A stretch of DNA of 64,000 nucleotides from Nocardia acidivorans NBRC 108247 (lineage in GTDB: Bacteria > Actinomycetota > Actinomycetes > Mycobacteriales > Mycobacteriaceae). The stretch spans positions 1 to 64,000 of the forward strand of contig NZ_BDAW01000030.1 of the NCBI RefSeq assembly GCF_001625085.1, read 5' to 3'. This document shows positions 40,163-48,578 of this stretch, piece by piece. The notes below the pieces were generated by a model. The model did not search any database. It was not told the DNA's origin and was given only the letters and a program-made list of their open reading frames with translations. How positions within the stretch are numbered: the first letter of the stretch is position 1; each line of letters begins with the position of its first letter. The position numbers and the translations under genes are program-made.

Positions 40163-41332
40163 CTACACCATCGTGTCGGTGATCGGCAGCCCGAACGCGT
40201 GCGTGCCGTACATGACGTAGGCGCGCTCGGCGTCATTGGCCGCGTGTACCCGGCCGGCGTGCGCATCGCGCCAGAAGCGCTGCAGCGGAGTGCCGTTGGC
40301 GAGCGCGGTGGCGCCCGAGGCCTCGAAGAGCTTGTCGATGGAGGCGACGGCGCGACCGGTGGCGCGCACCTGGTCACGGCGGGCGCGGGCGCGCACGTCG
40401 AACGGCACGTCCTCACCGCGCAGCAGGTAGGCGTACTCGTCGGCGACATTGCCGGACAGCTGACGCCAGGCGGCGTCGATATCGCTGGCGGCCTCGGCGA
40501 TGCGCACCTTGCCGAACGGATCGTCCTTGGCGTTCTCACCGGCGTAGGCCGCGCGCACGCGCTTGCCCTGATGCTCCACATGCGCTTCGTAAGCGCCGTA
40601 GGCCATTCCGACGATCGGGGTGGAGATGGTGGTGGGATGGATGGTGCCCCACGGCATCTTGTAGACCGGGTCGGTATTCTGTTCCAGGCCAGGCGATTTC
40701 AGCTCGCCCATGGCGCGGAAACTGAGGAAGCGGTGCTTGGGTACGAAGACATTCTCCACCACGATGGTGTTGGAGCCGGTGCCGCGCAGACCCACGACGT
40801 TCCAGACGTCCTTGATCTCGTACTCGCTGCGCGGGATCAGGAAGCTGCCGAAGTCGACCGGCTTGCCGTTCTTGATCACCGGGCCGCCGACGACCACCCA
40901 GTCCGCGTGGCCGGAGCCGGAAGACCACGCCCAGGAACCGTTCACGGTGTACCCGGTGCCGTCCTCGGTCACCAGACCCGCACCCATCGGGGCGTACGAG
41001 GAGGAGATGCGGACGTCGGTGTTCTCGCCCCAGACCTCTTCCTGCGCACGCTGATCGAACAGCGCCAGGTGCCAGTTGTGCACGCCGATGATGCCCGCGA
41101 CCCAACCGGTGGACCCGCAGGCACTGGCGATCTTGCGCACGGTGTCGTAGAAGACGACCGGGTCAGCGGCGTATCCGCCCCACTGCTTGGGCTGCAGCAG
41201 CTTGAAGAATCCGGCGGTCTGCAGATCCTTGATGGACTCTTCGGGGATCTGCCGGAGATCCTCGGCCTGCTGGGCCCGCTCGCGGAGAGTGGGCAGCAGG
41301 GCCTCGACCCGCTCAACTACTTCTTGCGTCAT
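40163..41332 (-). CDS. hsaA: 3-HSA monooxygenase HsaA
   Basis: 389 residues with an acyl-CoA-dehydrogenase fold. Flavin-dependent hydroxylase that turns 3-HSA into the catechol 3,4-DHSA with reduced flavin from HsaB. The block YTVNGSWAWSSGSGHADWVVVGG and the C-terminal FWRDAHAGRVHAANDAERAYVMYG are typical. AGGAG lies eleven bases before the ATG. First gene of hsaADCB; divergent from kshA across two KstR boxes. Confidence 0.94.
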   Translation of the reverse strand: MTQEVVERVEALLPTLRERAQQAEDLRQIPEESIKDLQTAGFFKLLQPKQWGGYAADPVVFYDTVRKIASACGSTGWVAGIIGVHNWHLALFDQRAQEEVWGENTDVRISSSYAPMGAGLVTEDGTGYTVNGSWAWSSGSGHADWVVVGGPVIKNGKPVDFGSFLIPRSEYEIKDVWNVVGLRGTGSNTIVVENVFVPKHRFLSFRAMGELKSPGLEQNTDPVYKMPWGTIHPTTISTPIVGMAYGAYEAHVEHQGKRVRAAYAGENAKDDPFGKVRIAEAASDIDAAWRQLSGNVADEYAYLLRGEDVPFDVRARARRDQVRATGRAVASIDKLFEASGATALANGTPLQRFWRDAHAGRVHAANDAERAYVMYGTHAFGLPITDTMV

Positions 41333-41386
41333 CGCGCCAGTTGCTCCTGCCTGGTGAATCGGGCGGTTCTCGTTTGTCTCTGAGAC

Positions 41387-41400
41387 TAGAACACGTTCCT
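41387..41400. promoter_or_regulatory. KstR box on the hsaA side
   Basis: TAGAACACGTTCCT matches TnnAACnnGTTnnA at all fixed positions except the last. It is 55 bases upstream of hsaA. Confidence 0.75.
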
Positions 41401-41510
41401 ATTTCTGTCGAGAACAGGTAGCTGCCATGAGTCGTTGGCCACTCTCTTTCGCCTCACGAGGCGTTTTGTCCATTGTTTGGACGGAAAACTGGCGTGAAGC
41501 GCTGCCTTTT

Positions 41511-41524
41511 TGTAACGTGTTCTA
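41511..41524. promoter_or_regulatory. KstR box on the kshA side
   Basis: TGTAACGTGTTCTA matches every fixed position of the KstR consensus. It is 23 bases upstream of kshA. Confidence 0.85.
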
Positions 41525-41546
41525 GTACTTCCAGAGGAGGATCACG

Positions 41547-42770
41547 ATGTCAACAACCCCGCACGAGCCCCGTGGGAAGGTTCGCGAGATCGACGTGGGT
41601 GCGATGCCCACCCGGTACGCCCGGGGCTGGCATTGCCTGGGACTCGCCAGCACCTTCCGGGACGGCAAGCCGCACTCGGTTCAGGCCTTCGGCACCAAGC
41701 TGGTCGTCTTCATGGACAGCAAGGGTGATCTGAAGATCCTCGACGGCTACTGCCGGCACCTCGGCGGCGACCTGTCCATGGGTGAGGTCAAGGGCGACTC
41801 CATCGCCTGCCCGTTCCACGATTGGCGCTGGGGCGGCGACGGTAAATGCACGGGCATCCCCTACGCCCGGCGCGTTCCCCCGTTGGCACGCACCCGGTCC
41901 TGGATCACGCTCGAGCGCAATGGCCAGCTGTTCGTCTGGCACGACCACGAGGGCAATCCGCCGCCCGACGAGGTCACCATCCCGTACATCGACGGACCCT
42001 TCCAGGACAAGGACGGCAAGCCGCTCGAGGAGCTGTCCGGCGACTGGACCCCGTGGACCTGGCATTCGCTGCTGATCGAAGGCGCCAACTGCCGCGAGAT
42101 CATCGACAACGTCGTGGATATGGCGCACTTCTTCTATATCCACTACGCCTTCCCCACGTACTTCAAGAACGTGCTCGAAGGACATGTCGCGACGCAGTAC
42201 CTGGAGACCAAGGGGCGTCCCGACATCGGGGCCGCGGCCGAGGCGGGCATCGACTCGCTGCTCAAGTCCGAGGCGTCGTACTTCGGACCGTCGTACATGA
42301 TCAATCCGCTGCTGAACAGCTACAGCGGCTACGAGGTCAAGACGGTCCTGATCAACTGCCACTACCCGGTCACGCAGAATTCGTTCGTGCTGCAGTGGGG
42401 TGTCACCCTGGAGAAGCCCAAGGGCCTCCCGGACGAGCAGGCCGCCAGCTTCGCCGCCAAGATGACCGAGGGCGTGTCCGAGGGCTTCCTGCAGGACGTC
42501 GAGATCTGGAAGCACAAGTCCAAGATCGACAATCCACTGCTCACCGAGGAAGACGGGCCGGTCTACCAGCTGCGTCGCTGGTACGACCAGTTCTACGTGG
42601 ATGTCGCCGATATCGACCCCAAGTCGACACAGCGCTTCGAGTTCGAGGTCGACACCACCAAGGCCAATGAGGCATGGGGTATCGAGGTCGAGGAGAATAT
42701 GCGTAAGAAGCGCGAGGCCGCCGAGGCCGCCGAGGCCGCCGCTGCCGCTTCGGAGGAGGCGAACGTCTGA
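41547..42770 (+). CDS. kshA: 3-ketosteroid 9-alpha-hydroxylase oxygenase KshA
   Basis: 407 residues. Rieske oxygenase that hydroxylates C9 so that ring B opens. Rieske ligands Cys69, His71, Cys88, His91 and mononuclear iron ligands His194, His199 and probably Asp317 keep a constant offset of 13 from M. tuberculosis KshA for the latter three. The C-terminal Ala/Glu-rich tail (about 385-403) looks flexible. GGAGG six bases before the ATG. The reductase kshB is not in the window. The stop overlaps the next ATG by one base. Confidence 0.95.
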   Translation: MSTTPHEPRGKVREIDVGAMPTRYARGWHCLGLASTFRDGKPHSVQAFGTKLVVFMDSKGDLKILDGYCRHLGGDLSMGEVKGDSIACPFHDWRWGGDGKCTGIPYARRVPPLARTRSWITLERNGQLFVWHDHEGNPPPDEVTIPYIDGPFQDKDGKPLEELSGDWTPWTWHSLLIEGANCREIIDNVVDMAHFFYIHYAFPTYFKNVLEGHVATQYLETKGRPDIGAAAEAGIDSLLKSEASYFGPSYMINPLLNSYSGYEVKTVLINCHYPVTQNSFVLQWGVTLEKPKGLPDEQAASFAAKMTEGVSEGFLQDVEIWKHKSKIDNPLLTEEDGPVYQLRRWYDQFYVDVADIDPKSTQRFEFEVDTTKANEAWGIEVEENMRKKREAAEAAEAAAAASEEANV

Positions 42771-43099
42771 TGACCACCTGGGCGAAAGCACCCGACTTCG
42801 CGGACCTTCCGGACCGCCGGGCGCAGGTGCGCGCCCAGACGGTCCTCGACAAAGAGCACTACATGGAATCCGGGCTGACACCGATCGCGTGCCAGACCTG
42901 CGGGACCGAGGTGCTGGTGCGCAAGCACAGCAGCAATCAGAAAACCGTGCAGTGGACGGTGAATCCGGCCGATCACTGCCCGGTGTTCCGCAAGATGGCA
43001 GAGGCCGGGCCGATCTTCGGAAAACCGGACTCCTGTCCCAACCTCGAGAAGACCATCGAGCACGCCGTGGCCGAAGGTCTGCTCGAAGTCGACGAGTAG
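42770..43099 (+). CDS. Small four-cysteine protein coupled to kshA
   Basis: 109 residues, starting with a one-base overlap (TGATG) with the kshA stop. Cysteines at 41, 44, 70 and 89 (CQTC...HCP...SCP) in an otherwise soluble protein suggest a zinc ribbon or a small iron-sulphur or metal site. A small protein occurs in the same place in mycobacteria (Rv3527, next to kshA), as I recall, with no known function. Coupled translation suggests a role with KshA, such as assembly or electron transfer, but that is inference. Confidence 0.8.
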   Translation: MTTWAKAPDFADLPDRRAQVRAQTVLDKEHYMESGLTPIACQTCGTEVLVRKHSSNQKTVQWTVNPADHCPVFRKMAEAGPIFGKPDSCPNLEKTIEHAVAEGLLEVDE

Positions 43100-43113
43100 T
43101 CGCTTCTCCCCGT

Positions 43114-43150
43114 CAGCGCCCCCGCCGTCCCCGCGACGGCGGGGGCGCTG
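43114..43150. terminator. Terminator between kshA operon and cupin gene
   Basis: CAGCGCCCCCGCCGTC / GACGGCGGGGGCGCTG, perfect 16-bp arms with a five-base loop. It ends two bases before the stop codon of the convergent cupin gene and can serve both. Confidence 0.85.
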
Positions 43151-43152
43151 TG

Positions 43153-43563
43153 TCAGTCCAGCCGGAAATCGGCGAAGTCGAAACCCGGTGCGACGACGCA
43201 ACTCACGAGCACGTAGTCCTCACCGGCAGGGCGGGCGGCCTGACTCACCCCGCCGGGAATGACCGCCTGCGGCCGCTGCCCGCGCTCGACATCGGGCCCG
43301 AGCACGATCTCTTCACCGCCGATATTCAGCAGCAGCGGACCGCCCCGATGCCAGAACCAGATCTCGTCCGAGCGCACGGTATGCGGCGCGGACTTCTCGC
43401 CCGGCAGCAGCAGGAAATAGATGGCCGTCGCGCTCGCCCGCGGCCCGTCATACCCCTTCGGCTCGAATTCGACTCCACTGCGCCAGGTTTCGCGATACCA
43501 GCCCCCTTCGGGATGCGGCAGCATATCCAGTTCTTCCGCCAGCTTCGGTCGCTCTGTGCTCAT
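43153..43563 (-). CDS. DUF985 cupin-like protein
   Basis: 136 residues with the cupin_5/DUF985 hallmarks: LPHPEGGWYRETWRS, ATAIYFLLLPGEKSAPHTVRSDEIWFWHRG and a C-terminal CVVAPGFDFADFRL. Such proteins fold as a cupin and their substrate is unknown, possibly a nucleotide sugar or acyl group. Apparently unrelated to the steroid genes; shares a terminator with kshA. Confidence 0.85.
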   Translation of the reverse strand: MSTERPKLAEELDMLPHPEGGWYRETWRSGVEFEPKGYDGPRASATAIYFLLLPGEKSAPHTVRSDEIWFWHRGGPLLLNIGGEEIVLGPDVERGQRPQAVIPGGVSQAARPAGEDYVLVSCVVAPGFDFADFRLD

Positions 43564-43627
43564 GGCACCACACTATTGCGAGCCGCCTGTTCCGGTCGTC
43601 GGGCGAGTGGGGTCCGGTGGATTCGAG

Positions 43628-44374
43628 CTAGCTGAACGGGCTTTCGCGTTTGGCCTCCAGGGCTCCGTCGATGTAGATGTCGACCTTCTCGTTGTAGAAG
43701 CTGGCGAAGCCCGCGATCTTCTGGCTCTCCGGGAACGGGGTGCGGTAGATCCAGACCAGATCGGGGTAGATGTCCTCGCCGAGTTTCACATTCCAGTAGG
43801 CGGCGAAACCCTTGTAGGGGCACAGGGATTCGGTTTCCGAGGGTTCGAGCAGGTCCATTCGGATATCGGTGAGCGGCAGGTAGTAGCGGGCGGGCAGACC
43901 GGTTTCGAAGAGGATGCGCGGGTTGCGGGATTCGGCGACGGTCTGTCCGGCGACCTCCACCCGAATGTGCCGGGAGCTGGAGAGGATGTCGACCCGGTGG
44001 TACGGGTCGCGGGGATGGCCGTAGATGGCTTCGTCCTCTTCGAACCACTGGTCCATGGCATTGGTGTCCAGGCGGACGAGGTCCCGCAACTCCGGGATGG
44101 GGGAGTCGACGTACTGCACGGCCGCCCCCGGGGCGACGACGCCCTCGGCGATCACGTCGAAACCGACCGGGGTGCCGAGGTGATTGGCGGGCCGGTCGTC
44201 GCCGGTGGGCTCGAGTTTCACCCGCAGCTCATCGACCGGGAAGTAGTAGGTGGGGTAGTAGTCGTGCTCCCACACCAGTGTGGCGGCAATGGTGTCGACG
44301 GCCAGATGGCCGCCCAGATAGACGCGTACCCGCTTGGCGCTGGATTCGACGCGCCCCGTCTTCGACTCGGACAT
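43628..44374 (-). CDS. Tandem DUF427 protein
   Basis: 248 residues with two DUF427 units. The second is clearest, with SLCPYKGFAAYWNVKLGEDIYPDLVWIYR; the first covers about residues 1-95. Family function is unknown. The ATG at 44374 is taken because the domain begins soon after; a GGGAGG touches it with unusually short spacing. An in-frame extension to 44467 has no recognisable content. Confidence 0.8.
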   Translation of the reverse strand: MSESKTGRVESSAKRVRVYLGGHLAVDTIAATLVWEHDYYPTYYFPVDELRVKLEPTGDDRPANHLGTPVGFDVIAEGVVAPGAAVQYVDSPIPELRDLVRLDTNAMDQWFEEDEAIYGHPRDPYHRVDILSSSRHIRVEVAGQTVAESRNPRILFETGLPARYYLPLTDIRMDLLEPSETESLCPYKGFAAYWNVKLGEDIYPDLVWIYRTPFPESQKIAGFASFYNEKVDIYIDGALEAKRESPFS

Positions 44375-44496
44375 ACCTCCCGACGGTACGCCGCGCGGCG
44401 GCCGCGAGCACGCCGCCTGCCTGCGGATTCCGCTCTCCTGACCTGCCCCGATATGGTGGTCCGGCAATATTCGAGCAATAACCTCTAGGCGGCCAG

Positions 44497-45894
44497 ATGT
44501 CCCACCCGATCAGCACCGAGCAGCAGGGCCTGCGGACCGGGCTGCGCCGCCGCCATATGACCATGCTGGCCATCGGCGGTGCGATCGGCGCGGGACTCTT
44601 CGTCGGCAGCGGCTCGGTCATCGGCACCGCCGGACCGGCCGCCATCCTCTCCTATGCCGCGGCCGGACTGCTGGTGCTGTGCGTCATGCGCGCGCTCGGC
44701 GAAATGGTGGTGGCCCGCCCGGTCGCCGGATCGCTCGCCGAATACGCGCGGATGGCCATGGGTCCGTTCGCCGGATTCACCATCGGCTGGCTGTACTGGT
44801 ACCTCTACGTCATCCTGGTCGGGGCCGAGGCGGTGGCGGGCGCGGCCATCCTGTCCAGCTGGATCGATCTGCCGCAGTGGGTGCTCTCGGCCGCGCTGCT
44901 GACCCTGATGACCGCGGTCAATCTGGTGTCGGTGAAATCCTTCGGCGAATTCGAATTCTGGTTCGCCTCCATCAAAGTCGTGGCGATCGTGCTGTTCCTG
45001 GTGATCGGCGCGACCTGGGTCCTCGGACTCTGGCCGGATGCCCAGAGCGGGTTCGGCAACCTGACGGCATTCGGCGGATTCGCGCCCCACGGGATCACCG
45101 GAATCTTCTCCGCCATCGTGGTGGTCATGTTCGCCTTCGGTGGCACCGAGATTGTGACCGTCGCCGCCGCCGAATCCAGGGAGCCCGGCCAGGCCGTGGC
45201 ACGCGCCACCAACAATGTGCTGTGGCGCGTCGGCCTCTTCTATGTGGCCTCGATTTTTCTGGTCGTGACCATCCTGCCGTGGAATGACGTGCACGTGCTG
45301 CAGAGCCCGTTCGTCAGCGCCCTGGACCGTATGGGCGTCCCCGCCGCGGGCACCATCATGCAGGTTGTCATCCTCACAGCCGTTCTCTCGGTGCTGAATT
45401 CGGCGATCTACGTATCCTCCCGCATGCTCTACGTGCTGACCCGGGACGGTGACGCGCCGTCCGCGCTGGTGCGGGTGAACAAGCGCGGTGTTCCGGCGCG
45501 CGCGGTCCTGCTCGGCACGGTCGCGGCCTGGGGCGCGGTCATCGCCTCGTACATCTCCCCGGACCAGGTCTTCACCTTCCTGGTGAACTCCATCGGTGTC
45601 GTGCTGGCCTTCGTCTACGTGGCGATCATGCTCTCGCAGTTGCGACTTCGCGCCTGCCTGCGCCGCGAGGACCCCTCGGCTCTCACCTACCGTATGTGGG
45701 GCTACCCCTACATCTCCTGGGCCGTCATCGTCGCGATCTTCGCGGTCTTCGTCGCCATGGCGACCAAAGCCGATCAGCGCAACCAACTCCTGGCCTCCAC
45801 GGTCAGCCTGCTGGTGGTGGCCGCTCTCTACCCGCTGCGCAAGCGCTTCGGTAAGAAGCCGCCGGTGCACGAGGTGGAGGTGTTGCGCCCCTGA
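44497..45894 (+). CDS. Amino-acid permease (APC superfamily)
   Basis: 465 residues, about twelve transmembrane helices. N-terminal family motif HMTMLAIGGAIGAGLFVGSGSVIG and a central SREPGQAVARATNNVLWR, as in GabP/AnsP/AroP-type importers. Substrate cannot be assigned from sequence. Monocistronic: bounded by the divergent DUF427 gene and the convergent MFS gene. Confidence 0.88.
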   Translation: MSHPISTEQQGLRTGLRRRHMTMLAIGGAIGAGLFVGSGSVIGTAGPAAILSYAAAGLLVLCVMRALGEMVVARPVAGSLAEYARMAMGPFAGFTIGWLYWYLYVILVGAEAVAGAAILSSWIDLPQWVLSAALLTLMTAVNLVSVKSFGEFEFWFASIKVVAIVLFLVIGATWVLGLWPDAQSGFGNLTAFGGFAPHGITGIFSAIVVVMFAFGGTEIVTVAAAESREPGQAVARATNNVLWRVGLFYVASIFLVVTILPWNDVHVLQSPFVSALDRMGVPAAGTIMQVVILTAVLSVLNSAIYVSSRMLYVLTRDGDAPSALVRVNKRGVPARAVLLGTVAAWGAVIASYISPDQVFTFLVNSIGVVLAFVYVAIMLSQLRLRACLRREDPSALTYRMWGYPYISWAVIVAIFAVFVAMATKADQRNQLLASTVSLLVVAALYPLRKRFGKKPPVHEVEVLRP

Positions 45895-45918
45895 TCGGGG
45901 TGCGAGGCGGTCCGGGGC

Positions 45919-47169
45919 TCAGTCGTCGCCGAGGGTGATGGCGAGGGCCTCATCCGGGGTGTGGGCGGCGGGGGAGCGTTCGTCCATGTGTGCCAGCAGC
46001 TTTCGGCCGGACAGGAGTACCGCCACGGCGGCCGCGGTGCACCCCGCGCCGACCCAGAACGGCAGGGCCATATGGTGTTCGCCCAGTTTGCCCGCGAGGT
46101 AGGGGGCGGCTGCGCCACCCGCGAAGCGGACGAAGCTGTAGGCCGCGGACGCGGTGGCGCGTTCCACCGGAGCGGATTCCATGACGGCCTCGGTGATCAG
46201 GGTGTTGTTGATGCCGAGGAAAAGGCCCGACAGGACGGTGCCGAGCACCAGGACGGGCTTGTGGTCGGCGCAGGCGGCCATGACGGCCAGGTCGGCGGCG
46301 AACAGGGCCAGGGCCAGCGCCATCATGCGGACGGTTCCGAAGGCGCGCTGGAGTTTCGGCGCGAGGAAGACCGAGGAGAAGGCCAGCAGCAGGCCCCAGC
46401 CGAAGAAGATGAAACCGATGGAATAGGTGCCCATATCCAGCGGGAAGGGCGTGTAGGCCAGCAGGGTGAAGAAGCCGTAGTTGTAGAGCAGGGCGGTGAC
46501 GCTCACCAGGAGCAGGCCCGGATAGGCCAGGGCCCTGAAGGGTGCGGTGATCGAGGTGGGGTGCGCCGGTTTCGGGGATTCGGGCAGAAGCACCACCAGC
46601 GCGACGATGGCGATGGCCATCAGCACCGAGACGCCGAAGAACGGTGCGCGCCAACTGAAATGGCCGAGGAAACCGCCGACCAGCGGCCCGGTGGCGATGC
46701 CGATGCCGAGGGCGGCCTCGTAGAGGATGATGGCCCGGGCGGTGCCGCCGCTGGCCGCGCCGACAATGGTGGCCAGGGCCGTCGCGATGAACAGCGCATT
46801 GCCCAGACCCCAGCCCGCGCGGAAGCCCACGATCTGGCCGACGGTGCCGGAAGCGCCTGCGAGAGCGGCGAATACGACAATGATGGCCAGGCCCGCGAGC
46901 AGTGTTCGCTTCGCGCCGAAGCGGCTGGAGATGACGCCGGTGATCAGCATGGCGAAGCCGGTGACGAGCATATAGCTGGTGAAGAGCAGGGTCACTTGGG
47001 ACGGCGAGGCGTGCAGCTGTTCGCCGATCGGCTTCAGGATGGGGTCGACCAGGCCGATTCCCATGAAGGCGATGACCGAGGCGAAAGCGACGGCCCATAC
47101 GGATTTGGGTTGTGTGGTGCTGGCTGGTCCGTCGCTGGTGGCGGGCCGCGTAACCGACATTGTGCTCAA
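45919..47169 (-). CDS. MFS transporter, drug-efflux type
   Basis: 416 residues, twelve helices. Motif A-like ISSRFGAKRTLLAG after helix 2, and GLFLGINNTLITEAVMESAPVERATASAAYSF in the second half, usual in DHA1-type exporters. TTG start at 47169 with GAGGAA upstream; an ATG at 47160 (MSVTRP) is the alternative. The upstream region 47331-47370 is AT-rich with repeated GCTAAC. Substrate unknown. Confidence 0.85.
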   Translation of the reverse strand: MSTMSVTRPATSDGPASTTQPKSVWAVAFASVIAFMGIGLVDPILKPIGEQLHASPSQVTLLFTSYMLVTGFAMLITGVISSRFGAKRTLLAGLAIIVVFAALAGASGTVGQIVGFRAGWGLGNALFIATALATIVGAASGGTARAIILYEAALGIGIATGPLVGGFLGHFSWRAPFFGVSVLMAIAIVALVVLLPESPKPAHPTSITAPFRALAYPGLLLVSVTALLYNYGFFTLLAYTPFPLDMGTYSIGFIFFGWGLLLAFSSVFLAPKLQRAFGTVRMMALALALFAADLAVMAACADHKPVLVLGTVLSGLFLGINNTLITEAVMESAPVERATASAAYSFVRFAGGAAAPYLAGKLGEHHMALPFWVGAGCTAAAVAVLLSGRKLLAHMDERSPAAHTPDEALAITLGDD

Positions 47170-47330
47170 GGTCAGTTCCTCATCTACGAGTGCGGTTGAT
47201 TCACAGCCTGAAGCCGAGGGGATCCGGCCCGCGGGGGTGGCGATTGCGGCTTTGAAATCGCCGGGGACTGACGCTCCGCGGGACCGGTCCGGCCTGGGCG
47301 AGCCTGTTCGGCTGCACTCATAGATTGTTG

Positions 47331-47370
47331 CACAAGCTAACTATCTAATTACATATGCTAACGATATTTC
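47331..47370. promoter_or_regulatory. AT-rich promoter region with direct repeats
   Basis: GCTAAC occurs at 47336 and 47357, exactly 21 bases apart (two helical turns), inside a 40-base AT-rich stretch upstream of the MFS gene. It may be a promoter or bind a MarR- or TetR-type protein, none of which is encoded nearby. Confidence 0.4.
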
Positions 47371-47389
47371 CGTGGTGAAATACAACACA

Positions 47390-47426
47390 AGGCCGGGACC
47401 AGCGCTTATGCGCCGGATCCCGGCCT
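47390..47426. terminator. Hairpin after fadE33
   Basis: AGGCCGGGA / TCCCGGCCT perfect 9-bp arms around a 19-base loop with an internal GGC pairing. It lies 21 bases past the fadE33 stop. Confidence 0.6.
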
Positions 47427-47446
47427 GTGCCGAGTGAATGCCGCGC

Positions 47447-48490
47447 CTACGCCGGACGGGCCAGGGGCCGTGCCGGGGTGCCGAACAGCTGCGCGTCACC
47501 GTGTGCGCGCTTGAAGAACAGGTGCGCGTCGTGCTCCCACGTGATGGCGATACCGCCGTGCATCTGGACCGTCTCCGAGACCACCGAATTGAGCGTGGTG
47601 GTGGCGTGAATGCGCGCCGACGCCACATCGACGGACTCGGCGGTGCCGTCCGCCAGACCGGCGATGGCGAGGTAGGCGACCGAGCGGGTCGACTCGACCA
47701 GCACGTACATATCGGCCATACGGTGCTTGAGGGCCTGGAAGCTGCCGATCGGACGGCCGAACTGCACGCGGGATTTGCTGTACTCCACGGTCAGGTCCAG
47801 GCAGCGCTCGGCGGCGCCGAGCTGTTCGGCGGTCACCGCGGCCCAGGCGATTTCGCGCAGTCGCGGCAGATCGACCGCACCGAGGGCACGGGCCGGGGTC
47901 GAGGCGAACTCGATGGTGGTCAAACGGCGGGTCGGGTCCATGGTCGGAACGACCGTGCGGATGACGCCCTCGGCCGCGCCGTCGACCTCGTAGAGGCCGT
48001 CGGCGGTCAGCACCAGCAGGGTGTCCGCGTGCGCGCCGTCCAGGACGTAATGCGCGGTGCCGGAGACGGTTTCGCCCTCGGCGCGGACTCCGAAGGCATC
48101 CCAGCCCTGCGGTCCGGCCCAGCACACCGCCAGGGTGCGCACACCCTCGGCGACCTCGGGCAGCAGCCGCTCATTGGCCTCGGCGTCGTCCGCGAGCAGC
48201 AGCGCCTGCACACCCAGCACGGCCGAGCCGAGCATGGGCGGCGCGGCCAGGGTGCGGCCGAGTTCCTCGACCACGAGCAGGGATTCGACCAGGCCGACCC
48301 CAACCCCGCCGAATTCTTCCGGAATGGCCAGCGCCGCAACGCCCACCTGCTCGCAGAGCAGTTTCCACAGCTGCTCGTCATACCCGCGCTCGGCGTCCAG
48401 GCCGCGCCGCATGGCCGCGCTGCCGCCGTGCTTGGTCAGCACCGCGCGCACGGTGCTGACGAGTTCCTGCTGATCGGCCGTGATGCTCAT
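47447..48490 (-). CDS. fadE33: Acyl-CoA dehydrogenase FadE33-like subunit
   Basis: 347 residues. Half of a heteromeric acyl-CoA dehydrogenase in the HIP pathway, with C-terminal motifs VQFGRPIGSFQALKHRMADMY and QMHGGIAITWEHDAHLFFKRA. The ATG at 48490 has GGGAG upstream. M. tuberculosis has fadD3-fadE31-fadE32-fadE33, and the position here is the last of a minus-strand series with the same start. FadE32 and FadE33 likely pair, as shorter subunits. Which step they catalyse is not shown by sequence. Confidence 0.8.
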   Translation of the reverse strand: MSITADQQELVSTVRAVLTKHGGSAAMRRGLDAERGYDEQLWKLLCEQVGVAALAIPEEFGGVGVGLVESLLVVEELGRTLAAPPMLGSAVLGVQALLLADDAEANERLLPEVAEGVRTLAVCWAGPQGWDAFGVRAEGETVSGTAHYVLDGAHADTLLVLTADGLYEVDGAAEGVIRTVVPTMDPTRRLTTIEFASTPARALGAVDLPRLREIAWAAVTAEQLGAAERCLDLTVEYSKSRVQFGRPIGSFQALKHRMADMYVLVESTRSVAYLAIAGLADGTAESVDVASARIHATTTLNSVVSETVQMHGGIAITWEHDAHLFFKRAHGDAQLFGTPARPLARPA

Positions 48491-48578
48491 GCGTCGGCTC
48501 CCATCGTGTCGAGCTGTCGGAGAGAGGGGCCGATGCCGCCGAGCGGGTCGGCCGCGCGGCACTGTCGCCCAGCGGCTT

